NCBI GenBank assembly: GCA_013399015.1
Contig: VWZX01002368.1
Coordinates: forward strand, 403,093 to 467,092
DNA from: Galbula dea
Lineage: Eukaryota > Chordata > Aves > Piciformes > Galbulidae
Direction of reading: 5' to 3'
DNA: 64,000 nucleotides
Positions within the stretch are counted from its first letter, which is position 1, and each line of letters begins with the position of its first letter. The notes beneath the pieces are model-generated. The model was given only the letters and a program-made list of their open reading frames with translations. It had not been told where the DNA came from and ran no database searches. Position numbers and translations under genes: made by a program. Positions 1-12,639 of the stretch are shown here, in pieces.

Positions 1-63
1 TGTACCACATGCACAGGTATACAGGAATGTACCTTACAAAAATACAAATGCAGACCTATCAGA

Positions 64-84
64 AAAATCAATTAAATTGATTTT
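64..84. repeat. Perfect 10-bp-arm palindrome
   Basis: The arms AAAATCAATT and AATTGATTTT are exact reverse complements around a single central A. The site is AT-rich, followed directly by an A run, and contains ATTA-like homeodomain cores. AT-rich palindromes of this size occur by chance in such DNA, so a function is not implied. Confidence 0.6.
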
Positions 85-1788
85 AAAAAAAAAACACCCC
101 AAAGGCTTCATTAAGTCTCTGATATTTTATGTATACATTTGTATTCAGAGACAATCCATGTGTAAATTATTTACTTGCCACAAGCTATTAAGTTCTACTA
201 TGTAGCTCTGTATTAAAGACAAGGAATCTCCATTAAAAATGATTAGTCCAATAACTCTTCATGCTCATTACATAAACTGTACTTTGGTATGTACAAATCC
301 TCACCAAATGTCTTTTGAAAAGGGAGTTCAGGCCCAAGCTCAGCAGTGCTTTTCTAAAGCTAAATATTTGAACTACTTTTAAATTTTCACCTCAAAGCCC
401 TAAATATGTTGAGAACACTTTCTGGATGGTGAGCTTCTGAGTTTTTCTTGAAGTGATACAGGCCCAGTCAGGTTTCCAAAAGTTGACCAACAATTCCTTT
501 GTAAGAGTTTTTTTAATTCTCTCTCTTTAAAAAAAAATATATATAAATAAAAATCCACAAAAGCAATTTGTCAGGTCAGGTTTGTAAGTTACAAACCCTT
601 GATTTTGTAAGAGAAAGGGGAGAGATTTATACTCCAATTCTGGTAGACTGAGCTGTAGTTGTTCTACTGGATGTCTCTCTTCTCTGTGGAAGCGATTTGT
701 CTTCTAAAAGGCATCATCTCCACTTTTCATAGCCACCTATCCCAATTTACTGCACTGGATACTCGGATACATCATCAAATTAACACAATTTAAAGGATTA
801 CTTGGTGTCATTGGAGACATGTGCAAATATACAATACAGGGAAAAACACATAAGCTTAAACCACTTTCGCTGCGGTAATTTGATCACATATCTGAGCCCT
901 GGTGACACTAACCTAGTGAGACAAATGAGCACGTCAGTAACTGCACACTTGAGGTTAGGAATACTCTTAAGTGCCTTGCATACTCAGGGCCAGCAGCATC
1001 AGCTGTTATTTACTCTTCCTCCATCAATTAACCTTTAACATATCTCTGCCTAGCAGATGAAGTAAAATTCAAATCAGAGTCTAAGTAAGAAGATCGTAAA
1101 ATATTTAATCAGTCTTTTAATATTTAATTTGCAAAGTCTTAGTCAGCATTCTTGCTTAAACTGCTGAAAACCCTGGTCTAGTCTAATTGTCTGAGTGCCA
1201 CTGCATGCAGTCAGGCGAGGAGACGTTCATTAAGGTGAGGAGGAGAGTTCCTCACTGAAGTATGCCAGGCATGCCAGACCTAACTCTCATCTGGTATTTG
1301 GAAACCTTTGTACCTAGGAAAGGCTCCTAAGGAGAATATTAAAACAGTCAGTATTTCTAATCCATGGCAACTACTGACAGATTAGCCCTACTGTGCCATA
1401 TAAACTGCAAGCTAGACAGCTGTTTTTCCAGGGATTAGCTAGCTTCTCAATGACCATCAGATATTGAGCTATTCCTGTTACTCCAGAGGTTAAAACCAAA
1501 GAAACTTAAGATAACAAAGCATGCATATATAAAAGTCTCATAAGCAGGACCTGTTTTATAGAGGAAAAATAATCCCTTCCTCCATTTCCAATCTTAAAAG
1601 CATTTATGTCTAAAGCTATAAATCTTGTCAATTTCTGAAATCAGAGAAGACATATTGGGTTTGGTTGTTTTGAAAGAGAGAGGAAGAGTCAGGGAAGAGA
1701 AGACAACTGGGTGTCTAACCAAACCTTAAAACCTTGCTAGGATAAGATTCTTACTATAAACTGTATGGATTTCAGTGTGGCTTGATTT

Positions 1789-1834
1789 TCAAATTATTTT
1801 TGAAATTAAATTTGAAATATTTTTCAAATTATTT
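1789..1834. repeat. Local AT-rich direct/inverted repeat
   Basis: The word TTTCAAATTATTT occurs twice, separated by about 20 bases that contain the inverted words GAAATTAAATTTGAAAT. The segment can fold on itself or mispair by slippage. It is probably simple sequence evolution rather than a mobile element. Confidence 0.5.
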
Positions 1835-3623
1835 CTGCCCTCAGGGATTTTAGTCTCTAAAGCCTGACTGATTTCACAGTCTTACATGATAGGCACCTTT
1901 CTCTCCTGGGAGGAATGGAAATTATGAGGCAGTACTAAGCTGTTCAAATACACAGGTTCAAACTAGTTCTGTACAAGTTTCATTTAAATATTCTCACTTT
2001 TTCTTGGGGAACCTTGGCCAGTTTTATAATAAGAGCCACTGCTAATGGCCTTAAGATCTATCTCATTATCCTGAGATACTCTGTATTATTATTTCACTTG
2101 ACAGTCCAGTCTTGTACAGGTTTGAGTAATTGCCCAACTATCCCTAAAGTGAAAGAGCAGTTCTTGCTGCTTAGTATAATAGTGTTTCTTTCATTTTTAG
2201 ACTTTATTAGGGAGCTGTTTCAGAACTTCACGTTTCATTTCCCATAATTATGTCTCTTTTGACTGTGTACATGTTTGGGCCATTTTATACTGTATTCATG
2301 CAGAACTAGATTTCTTACTTGACTGTTTCAGAACAAAAGTAAACAACTTGCCAAAAGTTAAAGGCACTACTAGCATGCAGTCTCATTTGCAATAGGTCAA
2401 GAGATCTCACTTACATGACCGAAAGAGCTGAGTCATTTCCATGGCACTGCAAAAACCACATTTTGATAATAAGAATCATTACATAAACCAGATCTGTCAT
2501 TCTCTTTACAGTGTCACAGCTAATTCCTACCTAATTCTGTTGAAACTGCTTCTAAGAAAATAATTTTTGCATGGATTAGAGAATCTTCTTGGTCTGGATG
2601 AGTTATATTCTGCGAAAGGATTTTTTATTGCTTCTGTAATGTGTTAAATATGAACATTAAGCTTAGCTACATGATGCATTTACTTAGTGAATTTATGAAG
2701 TAGTCACGTTATGAGAGGCATAAATAATGTTTCAAAGTAATTATTGCTTTTACCAATGTGTGGGAAACTGTGGACCTCCCTTCTGAAATGCATGGGATGT
2801 TTCACAAAACACAATCAACAGCAGTTTTGAGAGGTGTCTGGCTTGGTCTGTAGCTGCCTGTTGGATAGGGTTTATGCCAAATACTCCTAGATGACCTACA
2901 CAGATGTGTACCTAAATACTTTAGAACAGAATCAGCCCTTGTTTTCTGTCCATATCCTAAGTGTTTGTCCGTAATCTAAAGATTAAGTTCCAAAGGAATT
3001 AATAAAGCAGAATATTCAGAACCATGAAGGTCTTCAGTGTGACCATATTCAGTAAAGATCCACTGAAGTTCACACAGGGCAATTTTTAGGTAGCTTTTTC
3101 AGAAAATACAGAGTTGCAGATAATACTCAAACATAATTTCAGGATCTTCAGGCTACATGATGTGCCAGCACAAGTTGTCACTTGCACAACGGGCCTGCAG
3201 GGAGAGAGAGGGATGAAATTCATCCCTTCAGTTTCTAACACAAGGTGCCAGTATCCCATGCCATGACACAGTGAGAGACCAGTGTCTATGTGCCTGCCAT
3301 CCCAGCTGAGCCCAAATGGAGAGGAATTTGTCAGTCTGGTGGAGGACTAGAAAAGATTGGTTCCCTTGCAGAAATAACTGAGTAACTGAAATTTAGTCCT
3401 TGACTTCTTCATAGGGCAATATGCTTCTTTATATCCAAGACTTGTAGTAAATCCAAAACTGAACCCTTGGTCAGTAGCCCTGCCACATGCAGGACATAAA
3501 TGTTCCAACTTGGACTCTGAGACTGTTAGCATTTAAAAAGACACTTTCTTCATAAAGTTGATATACTTTGAAGCAGTTGCTAACACTAAAATGAGGAAAA
3601 TGCAGTTCTTCATTGCAGTACTT

Positions 3624-3702
3624 CTATAATAGAAATAACAGTGCACTCTGTCTCCTGTTTCAGACAGGAGAGTTAGGTTAGTGTGGAAGTCTGTTAGCAC
3701 TG
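3624..3702 (+). repeat. Copy A of a 79-bp local repeat
   Basis: This unit starts CTATAATAGAAATAACA and ends with AAGTCTGTTAGCACTG. It aligns without gaps to 4514-4592 in the same orientation, with about 12 differences by eye. Many of these are transitions, which suggests an old duplication. The flanks do not align. I do not recognise it as a known transposon. It may be a segment duplicated locally or two insertions of an unnamed low-copy repeat. Confidence 0.75.
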
Positions 3703-4287
3703 TATATCCTGGGGTTTAATTTGTGGGTGTTCATGGATAATGTAGACAGTTGTTTCCATAGTATTTTTGTTCTATAATTCTTTGGTTTACAATCCTTAAC
3801 TAGTAGGAAAAGAAATCAGACACTAATTAGTGTTCAGAATGTAATGACTGCAGAAACACCTGAAATAAAATCTGAATGTTAATCCTTGTAACACTAATTT
3901 CTTAACACTTCATTTTCAAGCATCACCAAATACCATGGACTAAATAATAACAAAACTACAAACAAATACTGTTGCATCATCACTTATTGATTGCACCTTT
4001 CACACTTGACTTTATTGCATTGGAATTCTCATTAGACTTCAGACAATATTTACTTTCCTTAATCATGAATAGTAACAAGGCAGACTACAACATTTTGTCA
4101 ATAACCATCAACATTTTCTTCACAAAAGGCTGAATTTTCAAAGGGATTTCAGCTTGACCTGCAGTTCTGTGAGTGTGCCTAGTTCTAGACATGAATGCTG
4201 AGGGTGTGGGGAAGCAGTTTAAATTCAAAGTGCAGCCTAGCATTTGGAATTCTTATAATGTTAATTAAAGGATATTGTATGATGAAG
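3703..4287. other. Unique non-coding sequence
   Basis: I see nothing recognisable here between the first copy of the 79-bp repeat and the MIR-like fragment. It is AT-rich, with many short stops in all frames. Confidence 0.55.
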
Positions 4288-4374
4288 ACTCTGGAAAGGC
4301 AGTTTTCAGTTCTCTGCCTTGCACCAGAATACATGGCCTGTGTAACCTTAGGAAAATCTCCCTTATTTTTGTAT
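4288..4374 (+). repeat. MIR-like ancient SINE fragment
   Basis: The segment runs through a GGAAAGGCAG...TTCTCTGCC part and then CCTGTGTAACCTTAGGAAAATC. This follows the order of the MIR family core: the 'gctgtgtgaccttgggcaagtc' block preceded by a 'gggttc...ctctgcc' block. The match is degraded, as expected for an insertion older than birds. It is a pattern match from memory; a profile search with a MIR model would decide. Confidence 0.4.
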
Positions 4375-4439
4375 CCATAGATACAGACAAGTAGATAAAT
4401 AGATTATAAAAATTATAGATATAAAAGTATGCCTAAAAT

Positions 4440-4500
4440 TTTACTCTGTGTGTGTACATGTATATACATATAGATATGTGAGTATGTATAAATATATTTG
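4440..4500. repeat. TG/TA-rich low-complexity tract
   Basis: The tract alternates purine and pyrimidine, beginning TGTGTGTGTACATGTATATA and decaying into TATG and ATAT words. It looks like an eroded (TG)n/(TA)n microsatellite. It sits directly before the second copy of the 79-bp local repeat. Confidence 0.6.
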
Positions 4501-4513
4501 TGGAGAAGGAAGT

Positions 4514-4592
4514 CTATAATAGAAATAACAATGCATTGCATCTCCTATTTCATACAGGAAAGTTAGGTTAGCATGGAAGTCTGTTGGCATTG
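4514..4592 (+). repeat. Copy B of the 79-bp local repeat
   Basis: This is the direct partner of 3624-3702, about 890 bp away. The first 17 bases (CTATAATAGAAATAACA) are identical; differences are scattered after that. It lies between a TG/TA microsatellite and CR1 sequence, so an origin through transposition, slippage or recombination is possible. Confidence 0.75.
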
Positions 4593-4596
4593 CTAA

Positions 4597-4620
4597 CACA
4601 CTGCTGGCTCATGTTCAGTG
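4597..4620 (-). mobile_element. CR1-like sliver beside a larger CR1
   Basis: The words CACACTGCTGGCTCATG match 5265-5281 in the neighbouring CR1 at 16 of 17 positions. Both lie in the same orientation. In an intact CR1 this word lies far 5' of the family's 3' end, yet here it sits just outside the 3' end of the larger copy. It may be a scrap of a second CR1 insertion, or a target area duplicated during rearrangement. Its short length limits confidence. Confidence 0.4.
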
Positions 4621-4661
4621 ACATTTTGTAGGCTCAACTTGGTAATGACATAAGAGTTTGC

Positions 4662-5281
4662 AGAATCACAGGATGGCTGAGGTTGGATGGGACCTCTGGA
4701 GGTTATCTGGTCCAGCCTTCTTCCTCAAGAAGGGTCACCTACAGCTGTTTGCCCAGGAGCATGTCCAAATAACTTCTGACTGTTTCCAAGGATGGGGACT
4801 CCATAACCTCTCTGCAGAGGTGCTCAGTCACCCTCACAGTAAGAATGTGTTTCCTGTTGTTTGGAGGGAATTTCCTGTATTTTGGTTTTTCTTGTTGCCT
4901 CTGGTCCTGTCACTGGGCACCACCAAAAAGAGCCTGACTCCATCCTCTTTTCACCCTCCCTGCAGGTATTTATATATGTATAAATTAAATCCCTCTGAGC
5001 CATCTTCAAGCTGAACAGTCCCAGGTCTCTCAGCCTTTCCTCACAGGAGGGATGCTGCAGTCCCTTCATCATCTTTGTGGTCCTCTGCTGGACTGTTCAG
5101 TAGGTCTGTGTCTTTCTTGTACTGAGAAACCCAGAACTCGACACAACACTCCAAGTGTGGCCTCACTAGTGCTGAGTAGAGTGGAAGGATCACCTCCCTC
5201 ATCATAGGGGCAATACTTTGCCTAATGCAGCCCAGGATACCATTAGCTTGCTTTGCCTCAAGGGCACGCTGCTGGCTCATG
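4662..5281 (-). mobile_element. CR1 LINE, 5'-truncated, broken RT ORF
   Basis: The left edge (AGAATCACAGGATGGCTGAGG) is the inverted CR1 3' terminus, so the element reads on the minus strand and is truncated at its 5' side near 5281. On the minus strand, 5280-5041 encodes a peptide with REVILPLYSALVRPHLECC, typical of the C-terminal part of the CR1 ORF2 reverse transcriptase. The match then continues in another frame (about 5072-4824) with the CEERLRDLGLFSL segment. A frameshift therefore lies near 5070-5100. Later segments are degraded and only the 3' part of the family is present. Full CR1 elements are several kilobases long, so this is a dead 5'-truncated copy, the usual avian state. It cannot move by itself. 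Confidence 0.93.
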
Positions 5282-8200
5282 CTTTATCATGTTCACACAC
5301 AGTAATGAACTTAAAGCAAACTGTTTGAACTGTTCCTCTAAAATCAAATCTTTTTCAAGATTAGTTCCAATCTTCCATCATTAGAATAATCTTAACATAA
5401 TTACAGAGTTGATGAGGCTATCTAAGCCATTGCTTGAAAGAGACTGGAGTATATTTCACCTTGTCTTCCAGGTGGACTATTTTCAGTAATTCCTGCCTTG
5501 TCTAGTAGTGCCACTGTCAGTCAGGTCATGACAGACAGTGATTAAGTGCACTGAAGAGTCCAAGAGGACTGGTTATTGTCCTAGAACTTTGCCTTGTTAA
5601 ATGTACAGCATAAAGAAGGTCATCAAATTCTCTTTTGACTGACAGCCCTCAGTATGTAAGTGACTCAAGATTTCCAAGTTTCAACTGAAGCAGGAGCCTC
5701 TCACCACTACCAATATTTTATGAGTTACTGTAAAAAAAGTGTTGAGTTACTGAAGAGTGATAAAACTCCCTGAAACTGCTCTTAAAAGTCATCTGCTCCA
5801 TGCTGCTTTTTTTATACCTATTTTTTTATAAAGAAGCACCAGATTTACAATTGTATTTCATCTGTTCTGAAAAGAGCTGGAGAACTTTGGTTTTACTCTC
5901 TTATGTGGTATTATGTCATCATTTAGGTAATTAAACAATGGTGCATTTGGAGATGTCTTGAGTTTCTTCCCACCCTGAAGTTTAAGACTTGGTTTGCTTA
6001 GAACATGGTTGTTTAAAGAATATGGTTTTGTCCATGACAGTGGCCACTAAGTACCTTCAAAGTAAGTCTGAGACATGCTGGAGTTCTGCTGAATTACTAC
6101 TTTTTTCCCATCCACACAACACTGTGCTCACAGAGTTCAAAACTTCTCAGGGCATGGGTGATAACCAAACTCTAGGCTCCATTTTGGCACAGAATACATA
6201 AATAAAACTTTTTATAAATACAGCCCCAATTTCCAGGGAGACTATCCATCCATCCATCCATCCATCCATCCATCATCTGCTATTCCAAAACCCCCTTGTA
6301 GAGAGATGGAACTACATTTGGATATTCAGAAAGTTAATTGTACAAAACACTTGCAGAGTCTCTTTCAGAACTCCTTATGTTTAATTTCTGATGTCTCTGA
6401 TCTTGACTTTCCCTTGGTCCTCTGTCTTGTTGAACTCCTGACACGTTTGGATTCAATCTTTGCCTACATTCAACCTTTTGGATGCAGCGGGAAACATACT
6501 TGTTCCCATTCATGCTGTCCTCATATGCCTGGAGCCACCTTAGAGCTACCTTTCCTGAACGATCAGTTCTCTCCACAAGTTTGGCCTTTCCTTGAATTTC
6601 CTACTAAGATTTCTTCCTCTTCACAGCAGGATAATTCCACTTCTTTTCTGCCATGACTTTAAAAATGGACAGTCAAGTTAGAGCTACTACAGAGAGTCAG
6701 CAGCATGGGGACGTCACACTCAGTCCAAACTGGACAAGCTGGGTCCATCAGGAGCCAGACTGTGCATTTGTGTATATGCCTAAATGTTCTCAAATTGGGC
6801 TATTTGTGATCTCTGGAGATCTCCAGACAAGTAGATTTATTAAATTGCAAATGATTTTTGGCTTCCCTACAAAAGTGCTTGGTTTTTTTGTAATCAGCAG
6901 TCCTCCATGGAGCAGCGCCTGAACTCTGAATGAAGACGACTCATTTCTGTCTCACTGCATTCAAAATGAGAATGTCCCATGTTAGATTCTGAAAAATCTA
7001 AACAAATTTGTGAAATACAAACATTTCCAAATGGAGGCTTTTTTTACCCTGCTGTGCCTTGAGATTGCTGATGATAAGCTTTGTTGTCCCACGGCGAGGC
7101 TGGGCTTTGAGCTGCAGTGAATCACAATAATAAACCAGGATTACATACACCTTGCATCTTCAAAATGCTTTCATGGACATCATTTTTGTTAAAAAAATAT
7201 TGCTTGTCTTGAAATAAGTGATGTGTGTATTTTTTAAGACTAAAGATACAAAGACATTGGCTGAAGCAAAAGTAAGAATAACTATCAGGAAACTAGTTTT
7301 GGGGTAAAGTCCTACAAATCTACTTGTTTCAGATGTCTTCTGTGTTCACAGGATACATACTATGAGGAGAGGAATGATTTGTTTTGTATGTTCACAAGTA
7401 TTTGTAGTAATACTCTCTTTTCTTTAGTTCTTTCTTTGTTGTTGAACTAGGAAATTATTTAGGCAACAATTTGAACAGTGCATATGCAAGAAATTCATCC
7501 CAGCAATGGACAATGTGTTCCTGTACGTTGTCACAAAGATATGCTACTAGTTCTTTCCACACAGCAGGATGGTTAAGCTTCTTGTGTTGAGTGTGGTTGG
7601 TGCTATGCATATATTCAGGTTTCTAATTGTACCAAGTGAGGCTAACCCAGTATTTGTATATAGTTCCATCTTAATATTTACGAATCATCACATTAGATTC
7701 CCAGACTAGATATTCTGGAAAGTATCATAAGGTGATGAAATCATCACTAGGAAGGAGGTGCATAAGCTTGCAGGGATTGTTACTCATAGACAAAACCTCC
7801 ATCATCTAGATGTACAAATAAAAGCAGCATGGAGGTTCTTTCATAATAAATTCAGAAACTGTAGTGTTCTACATGCTTACTACTGTACTAGAAAAAATCC
7901 TTGGACTGCTGACAAAACCAAGAGGTTCAAGATAATTATTTGGCCAGGGGTATAGAGAGTAATGTGAACATATACCTATGTGAACTGACAATTCAGTCAG
8001 AAGCATTTGACTAGACAAAGTGCCATGATACTGGCTCAAGTTTGCACAGTATGAATGTGTAACCCTTTCCAAGCAGCTGAAACTGATTGGAGGGTTTGCC
8101 TAAAGACTTTGTACATTATGTTTTCTACAGTGCTCATTGGCATTGCAATACCAAAGAAAACCAAGAACGTAAGATTAAAGAAAACATGATTCATGATTCT

Positions 8201-10692
8201 TCTGATGTTTCAGGAAGGAGGAAGGGATGTTTCCCTAATGTTTCAGGGAGGGAGACAAAATGGATTTTGTCCATCAGTCTGTACAATTAAATGTTTGGAT
8301 GAGGATGAGGAAGATGGTATGAAAAAGACAAAAATTGGCTAAAATGGAAGAGTTCTTAAGAGAAATATGGACTGATATTGCTGTTTAGTATACTGATTTA
8401 TAGAAGATGCAAATCCAAGATCAAGCCCAGCTCCTCTGTGTGACATTTTCCTTGTCAATGAAGAGGGTAATGTTCCTTGCCTCCCCAAGCTGTGGATGTT
8501 CCTTAAAACAAGAATTGTTGTGCACAAAACCCTACCATCCTGTGGAAAAGAGACGGAGGAGCAGTGCTAGTAGATTCCTGTTGCCTGTAACTTAGGAAAT
8601 AGGAGATTCTGCTCTTTACCTTTTCCTACATGCCGTGTGGACTTTGTTACAGATGTGAATTTTCTAGGTGGCTGAATTTGCTGGGGTTTAGATGTTTTTC
8701 TGCTAGATGTACTCCTATCATGGCCTAACTCTGCTTGGAGACATTTTTATGAACAGTGCATTTCTTTAAGGTTTTTCTTATACTTCTGTAGGATGCTTAG
8801 AGCTCTGGTTTGGAAGCCATATTTAAGCATCCAGATAGAAAAGCACTTTTTCAGAGCATTTCAGAAGAACTTTCAAATAGGTGGATAGCAGGTACCTCCA
8901 GCAGGAATCTTTCAAGTGATTTCAGGTTTAGACAGATGATGAAGATACTTACCCATCAGCAGAGAATCCTTGCACTCAGGGGAAATACAGAAATCGTTCT
9001 TTCATCTGTATAGATGTAGCAAGAATGGGGCTCATGTTCCTTCAGCTCCAGAATAACACAGTTCTTCATGTCTTTTACTTGCTAGAATGCTAAAAGCAAA
9101 TTGACACCCTGTCCAAGGATCAACTATTCAAGGACAATCAAATCTGCTCATAAGTAGAAATTTAGTACGTTACAAGAATTTTAAATCTGTTAAAGCACTG
9201 CACCAGTAAGATTTAACTCTGTAAGAACTCGTTTGAGTTCCACAGCCCTTCCCTGCAAGTGCCCCTTGTGCCTTTGAAAAAGTCATTATTACTTGACTTT
9301 TTTTTCTGTCTCTCAAAACTGCCATGTAGGCAAACCATGTACAGTGAATCTAGGTGTTATCAGTCACAGGTGCTTTCATATTTCACATTCATAGAGATAA
9401 AGTGGTGCTGAGAACATCTGGCTTTAAGGGTAAACTCAATGTAGAATTCTGCTAAAGCCAGGAAATGAGTTTGGCATATATTTTTGTCCAAGTTCTTGGA
9501 TGTTGGCATGCTGGAGTCAGTATTTTAGTAAGATTCAGTATTTCCTGAGACTGAGTCTTCTTTTGGGGCCTTAAAGAAGGTAGAGAAGTGCTATTTATAT
9601 AGTAAAGATCTCTGTAAGTGTCTGGAGATAATGTTAACGTTTCTAGAAAAAGACATCTAAATATCAAAATATGTTTTAATATACAGTTAAGAGAAGGAGC
9701 CTATTTCAAAAACATAATATCCTTTTACATGTATTGAGTTAGTAACATGGGCTGGTTCCTTCCCATCTGAATGCACTCAGAACAATGTTGGGTTTTTAAG
9801 ATAGCTTCACACTGCAGTGGGAGGTAGCCAGCCCTGGAACAGGACCACATTGTGTGTTTATGACAGAAAAAGGGATAAGCATATTGCATCTAAATGAAAT
9901 AAGAGAGGTGGCTTTAAGGAAATAGTTTATAATTTCCCAGTCTGGATCTAGATTATAATTTTATAGTCTGGAACTATGCCAAGACACTGAAGCTAGTATT
10001 TCAAGGTTGGAAGGAAGAAAAATGAAATGGTGTTTGGCTTGGTTGGTAGTTCTCTGTTAACCATGAACTCAGAACCTACCTTGAACATACCTCCCAAAAG
10101 CAAACGAGGAGACTTTTACTTAAAATCTTAAGTGCACAATATGTTTAAAAAAGGCATCATAATAAGGAAAAGACATCATGGCATTGTTGGATGTTATTAT
10201 GTGGTTAGCACAAGAGAAAGAGGAATCATTTATATTCAAAACTAAAAGTCTTGTTTTAAGGAGCTCTAACCAGCAGTCAAGTCTGCTAGTCAGGAGTTCT
10301 TACCTGACTTACCTAGATTTAGAAAGTAAGCATGTTACTCTGTGATTCAGATGTGGGCAGCTGGGGCCGTGTTTATCCTAGGGCCACAATACAGCTTATG
10401 TGGTCTCTTGGTACTGACAGGGCACAGCTTTTCCATAGGTGCTGGTTGTTTGGGCGGGGGGGGTCTTGGCTATCCCGGAATGTGTCAAAGAGCATCAGTG
10501 ACCAGTGTGACAGTAGCAGCACTGAGCTCCTGTTCTTGCCCAGTTGAATCACTCTTGGCAATGTTGACTGCACTAATTAGGTTTCCATTGATGCAACAGA
10601 AGCTTATACACCTAACCAACTTGTATTTAAATATTGTATCGCAACCTGAATCCCATTCTAAGTTTCAGGAATAGGCTGAAGAGTCTCAGCAG
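5282..10692. other. Unique non-coding sequence, no gene
   Basis: This stretch has only short open frames (up to 116 codons at 6306-6656) without recognisable domains. It contains one (ATCC)n microsatellite and a G run at 10456-10463. No CR1 end motifs, tRNA boxes or splice-flanked conserved reading frames were recognised. Confidence 0.6.
6244..6274 (+). repeat. (ATCC)n microsatellite
   Basis: Nearly eight uninterrupted ATCC units (31 bp) are present, followed by a slipped ATC. The array is pure and is probably length-variable between individuals. Confidence 0.95.
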
Positions 10693-10742
10693 ATCACAGA
10701 ATCATAGAAAGGTTTGGGTTGGAAGTGACCTAAAGATCACCT
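10693..10742 (-). mobile_element. CR1 3'-end scrap
   Basis: The segment starts ATCACAGAATCATAGAAAGG and continues TTTGGGTTGGAAGTGACC. This is the inverted CR1 3' terminus with its octamer repeats. Only about 50 bp remain, so it is either a very strongly 5'-truncated insertion or the surviving end of a decayed one. It has no coding content. Confidence 0.9.
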
Positions 10743-12639
10743 CAGCATGAACACAGCTTCATGGTCAGATATACAATATAATAAAGTGCAACCCTTTATT
10801 TTGATATTATTGTTTTAAAATTACCTGAAGTTAATACAATATTTGCCTATTAACACTGAAACACATAGGTTTAGATGGGGTAAGCAAACACATCTAATCC
10901 CTGTTTGTGACCAAGCTGCCTTTCCTCATCTGCCCATCAAAAGCTACTTCTGAATGTCATACATCCAATCTTTTACTAGGCATTATTTTCATTAGCATAA
11001 CTAAAGCTAATTTGGGCCTATAGTGTCAACAGTTTTATTCATGATTTGTTAAACTGCTACTAACACTCATATGATGTCTCACATAATTTTAAGTGCTGTC
11101 TTATACTGTTTAATACATTAAGGCCTACTGAGAGGGTTAAGGTTAAGAGAGAAGCTTTCATACCTCATTCAGGAGAGACATCACTTGCAGTAGTGCCATG
11201 TGCCGCAGGGTACTTGGGCTTTTGGTTCAGCAGTGACTCAAAAAAAGAGAGTGCTGTGTACACTGTTTCCACCAGCACTTGGTCTTTTCTCAGAGGTTTC
11301 CTCACTAATTCCCAGCTCATCATGGCCCTCATCAGCCTGTGTAATGTGCTCATCACACACTCATTTTCAGCTTTTGATTTGGCCAGGCTGTCTGCTGGGT
11401 AAGATTTCCTCTGGTAGAAGTCTCCAGGTACATGAACAAGTGAGCTCTAAGTGTTACTAATAAAAAATCCTTTAATCCACTTTAACAATGATAAATTGGA
11501 ACTGAGAACTCCTCCTTACTTCACAGATACATTCAGTTCAGAATTTCACTTAAGTCAGGAAATCATTTTATGGGCAAGAGAAAAGTCCTAAACATCCTGA
11601 TGTGGATGATGGGAATTAAAGGCCAAATGCTCAATTGTTCTTACTGGGTGTCTGAAGCACCTACTGATGACTGAAACTTCCACTGCCATGTCTAGCTCAT
11701 AGCAAGTCACTCGTCTTTGCCATTATTTTTGTTCTTAATTCACCCTAGAATTTCCCTTGTAATTTCTCTTGCACTGTGCGTGATGTAAGGAAGTAGTTGA
11801 TCTGGGCCACAGAAGTTCAGATTGAGCAAAACTATGGCTAAAATGCACTTTTCTGAATTGAGATAGATTTGCTATATTGTCTTCATAGTAAGTTCATCAC
11901 ACCTAAAATATGTGCTATTATCCATCTGCTATCCTATGTTTTATTTCTGCTTCTACAGTGAGGAGTATGATCAGATAAAATGAAAAGTGGAGTCTTTTCA
12001 TTCCTTTTCCCTCCCAAAAGCGTGGGATTTTGAGCTAAGGGCTTACCCACAATGGTTTGTACTTCTTGTAATCCCTACAGATCTCATGGCACTTCAACAT
12101 TTCCCACAATACAGCTCATTGCAGGGTTATACCAGGCATGAAGTAATGTCCAGGCAGCAGGAAGGCTCTTGGAGGGAAGTTTACCCTACCTGGCCTTACT
12201 GCTGGGTTCGTTGTTGGAAAATCTCAGGTAGCTCCTACGTGACATCATATTAGGTGACCTGGTCAGGCTTTAGGAGGCAGCGCACGTTCCAGTACCTGGT
12301 TTCCAAGCATCCATCCATTATTCACAAGCAAATGTAGAATCATTGCTTCATGTCTAATTTTGAAAATCTGGCCCCAGTGGCAGTTCTTTTGTGCATCAGT
12401 ATGCTAACATCTGGCTTTTCCTGACTTGGCAGGCAGTCTGTATCATTAAGTAGAACGAAAGTATGCGTTGATATGGATCCTGCACCGATTTCCAAAAGGA
12501 CAGTAGGGCTTTTGGCAAATTAGATAGTTGGAGAAATTCTCCATCTCTCTTCCTTTTCGTGATGTATCAGGGAATAAAAATGAGAGGAAAGCAGAAAACA
12601 AACTAATGTGAATGTAATTCCCAAATTTCAATCTTCTGT
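10743..12639. other. Unique non-coding sequence
   Basis: No gene or repeat is recognised. Several open frames overlap around 11165-11460 on both strands, none longer than 86 codons and none with a domain. Confidence 0.55.

Larger units (their letters stand above)
1..3623. other. Unique AT-rich non-coding sequence
   Basis: No gene is recognised. Open frames are below 80 codons and share no recognisable domain. The stretch holds a short perfect palindrome near the left end (64-84), an A-rich/TA run near 527-550 and a local AT repeat at 1789-1834. No CR1 end motif is visible. It could be intergenic, intronic or part of an untranslated region running off the left edge; nothing in the sequence decides between these. 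Confidence 0.6.
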
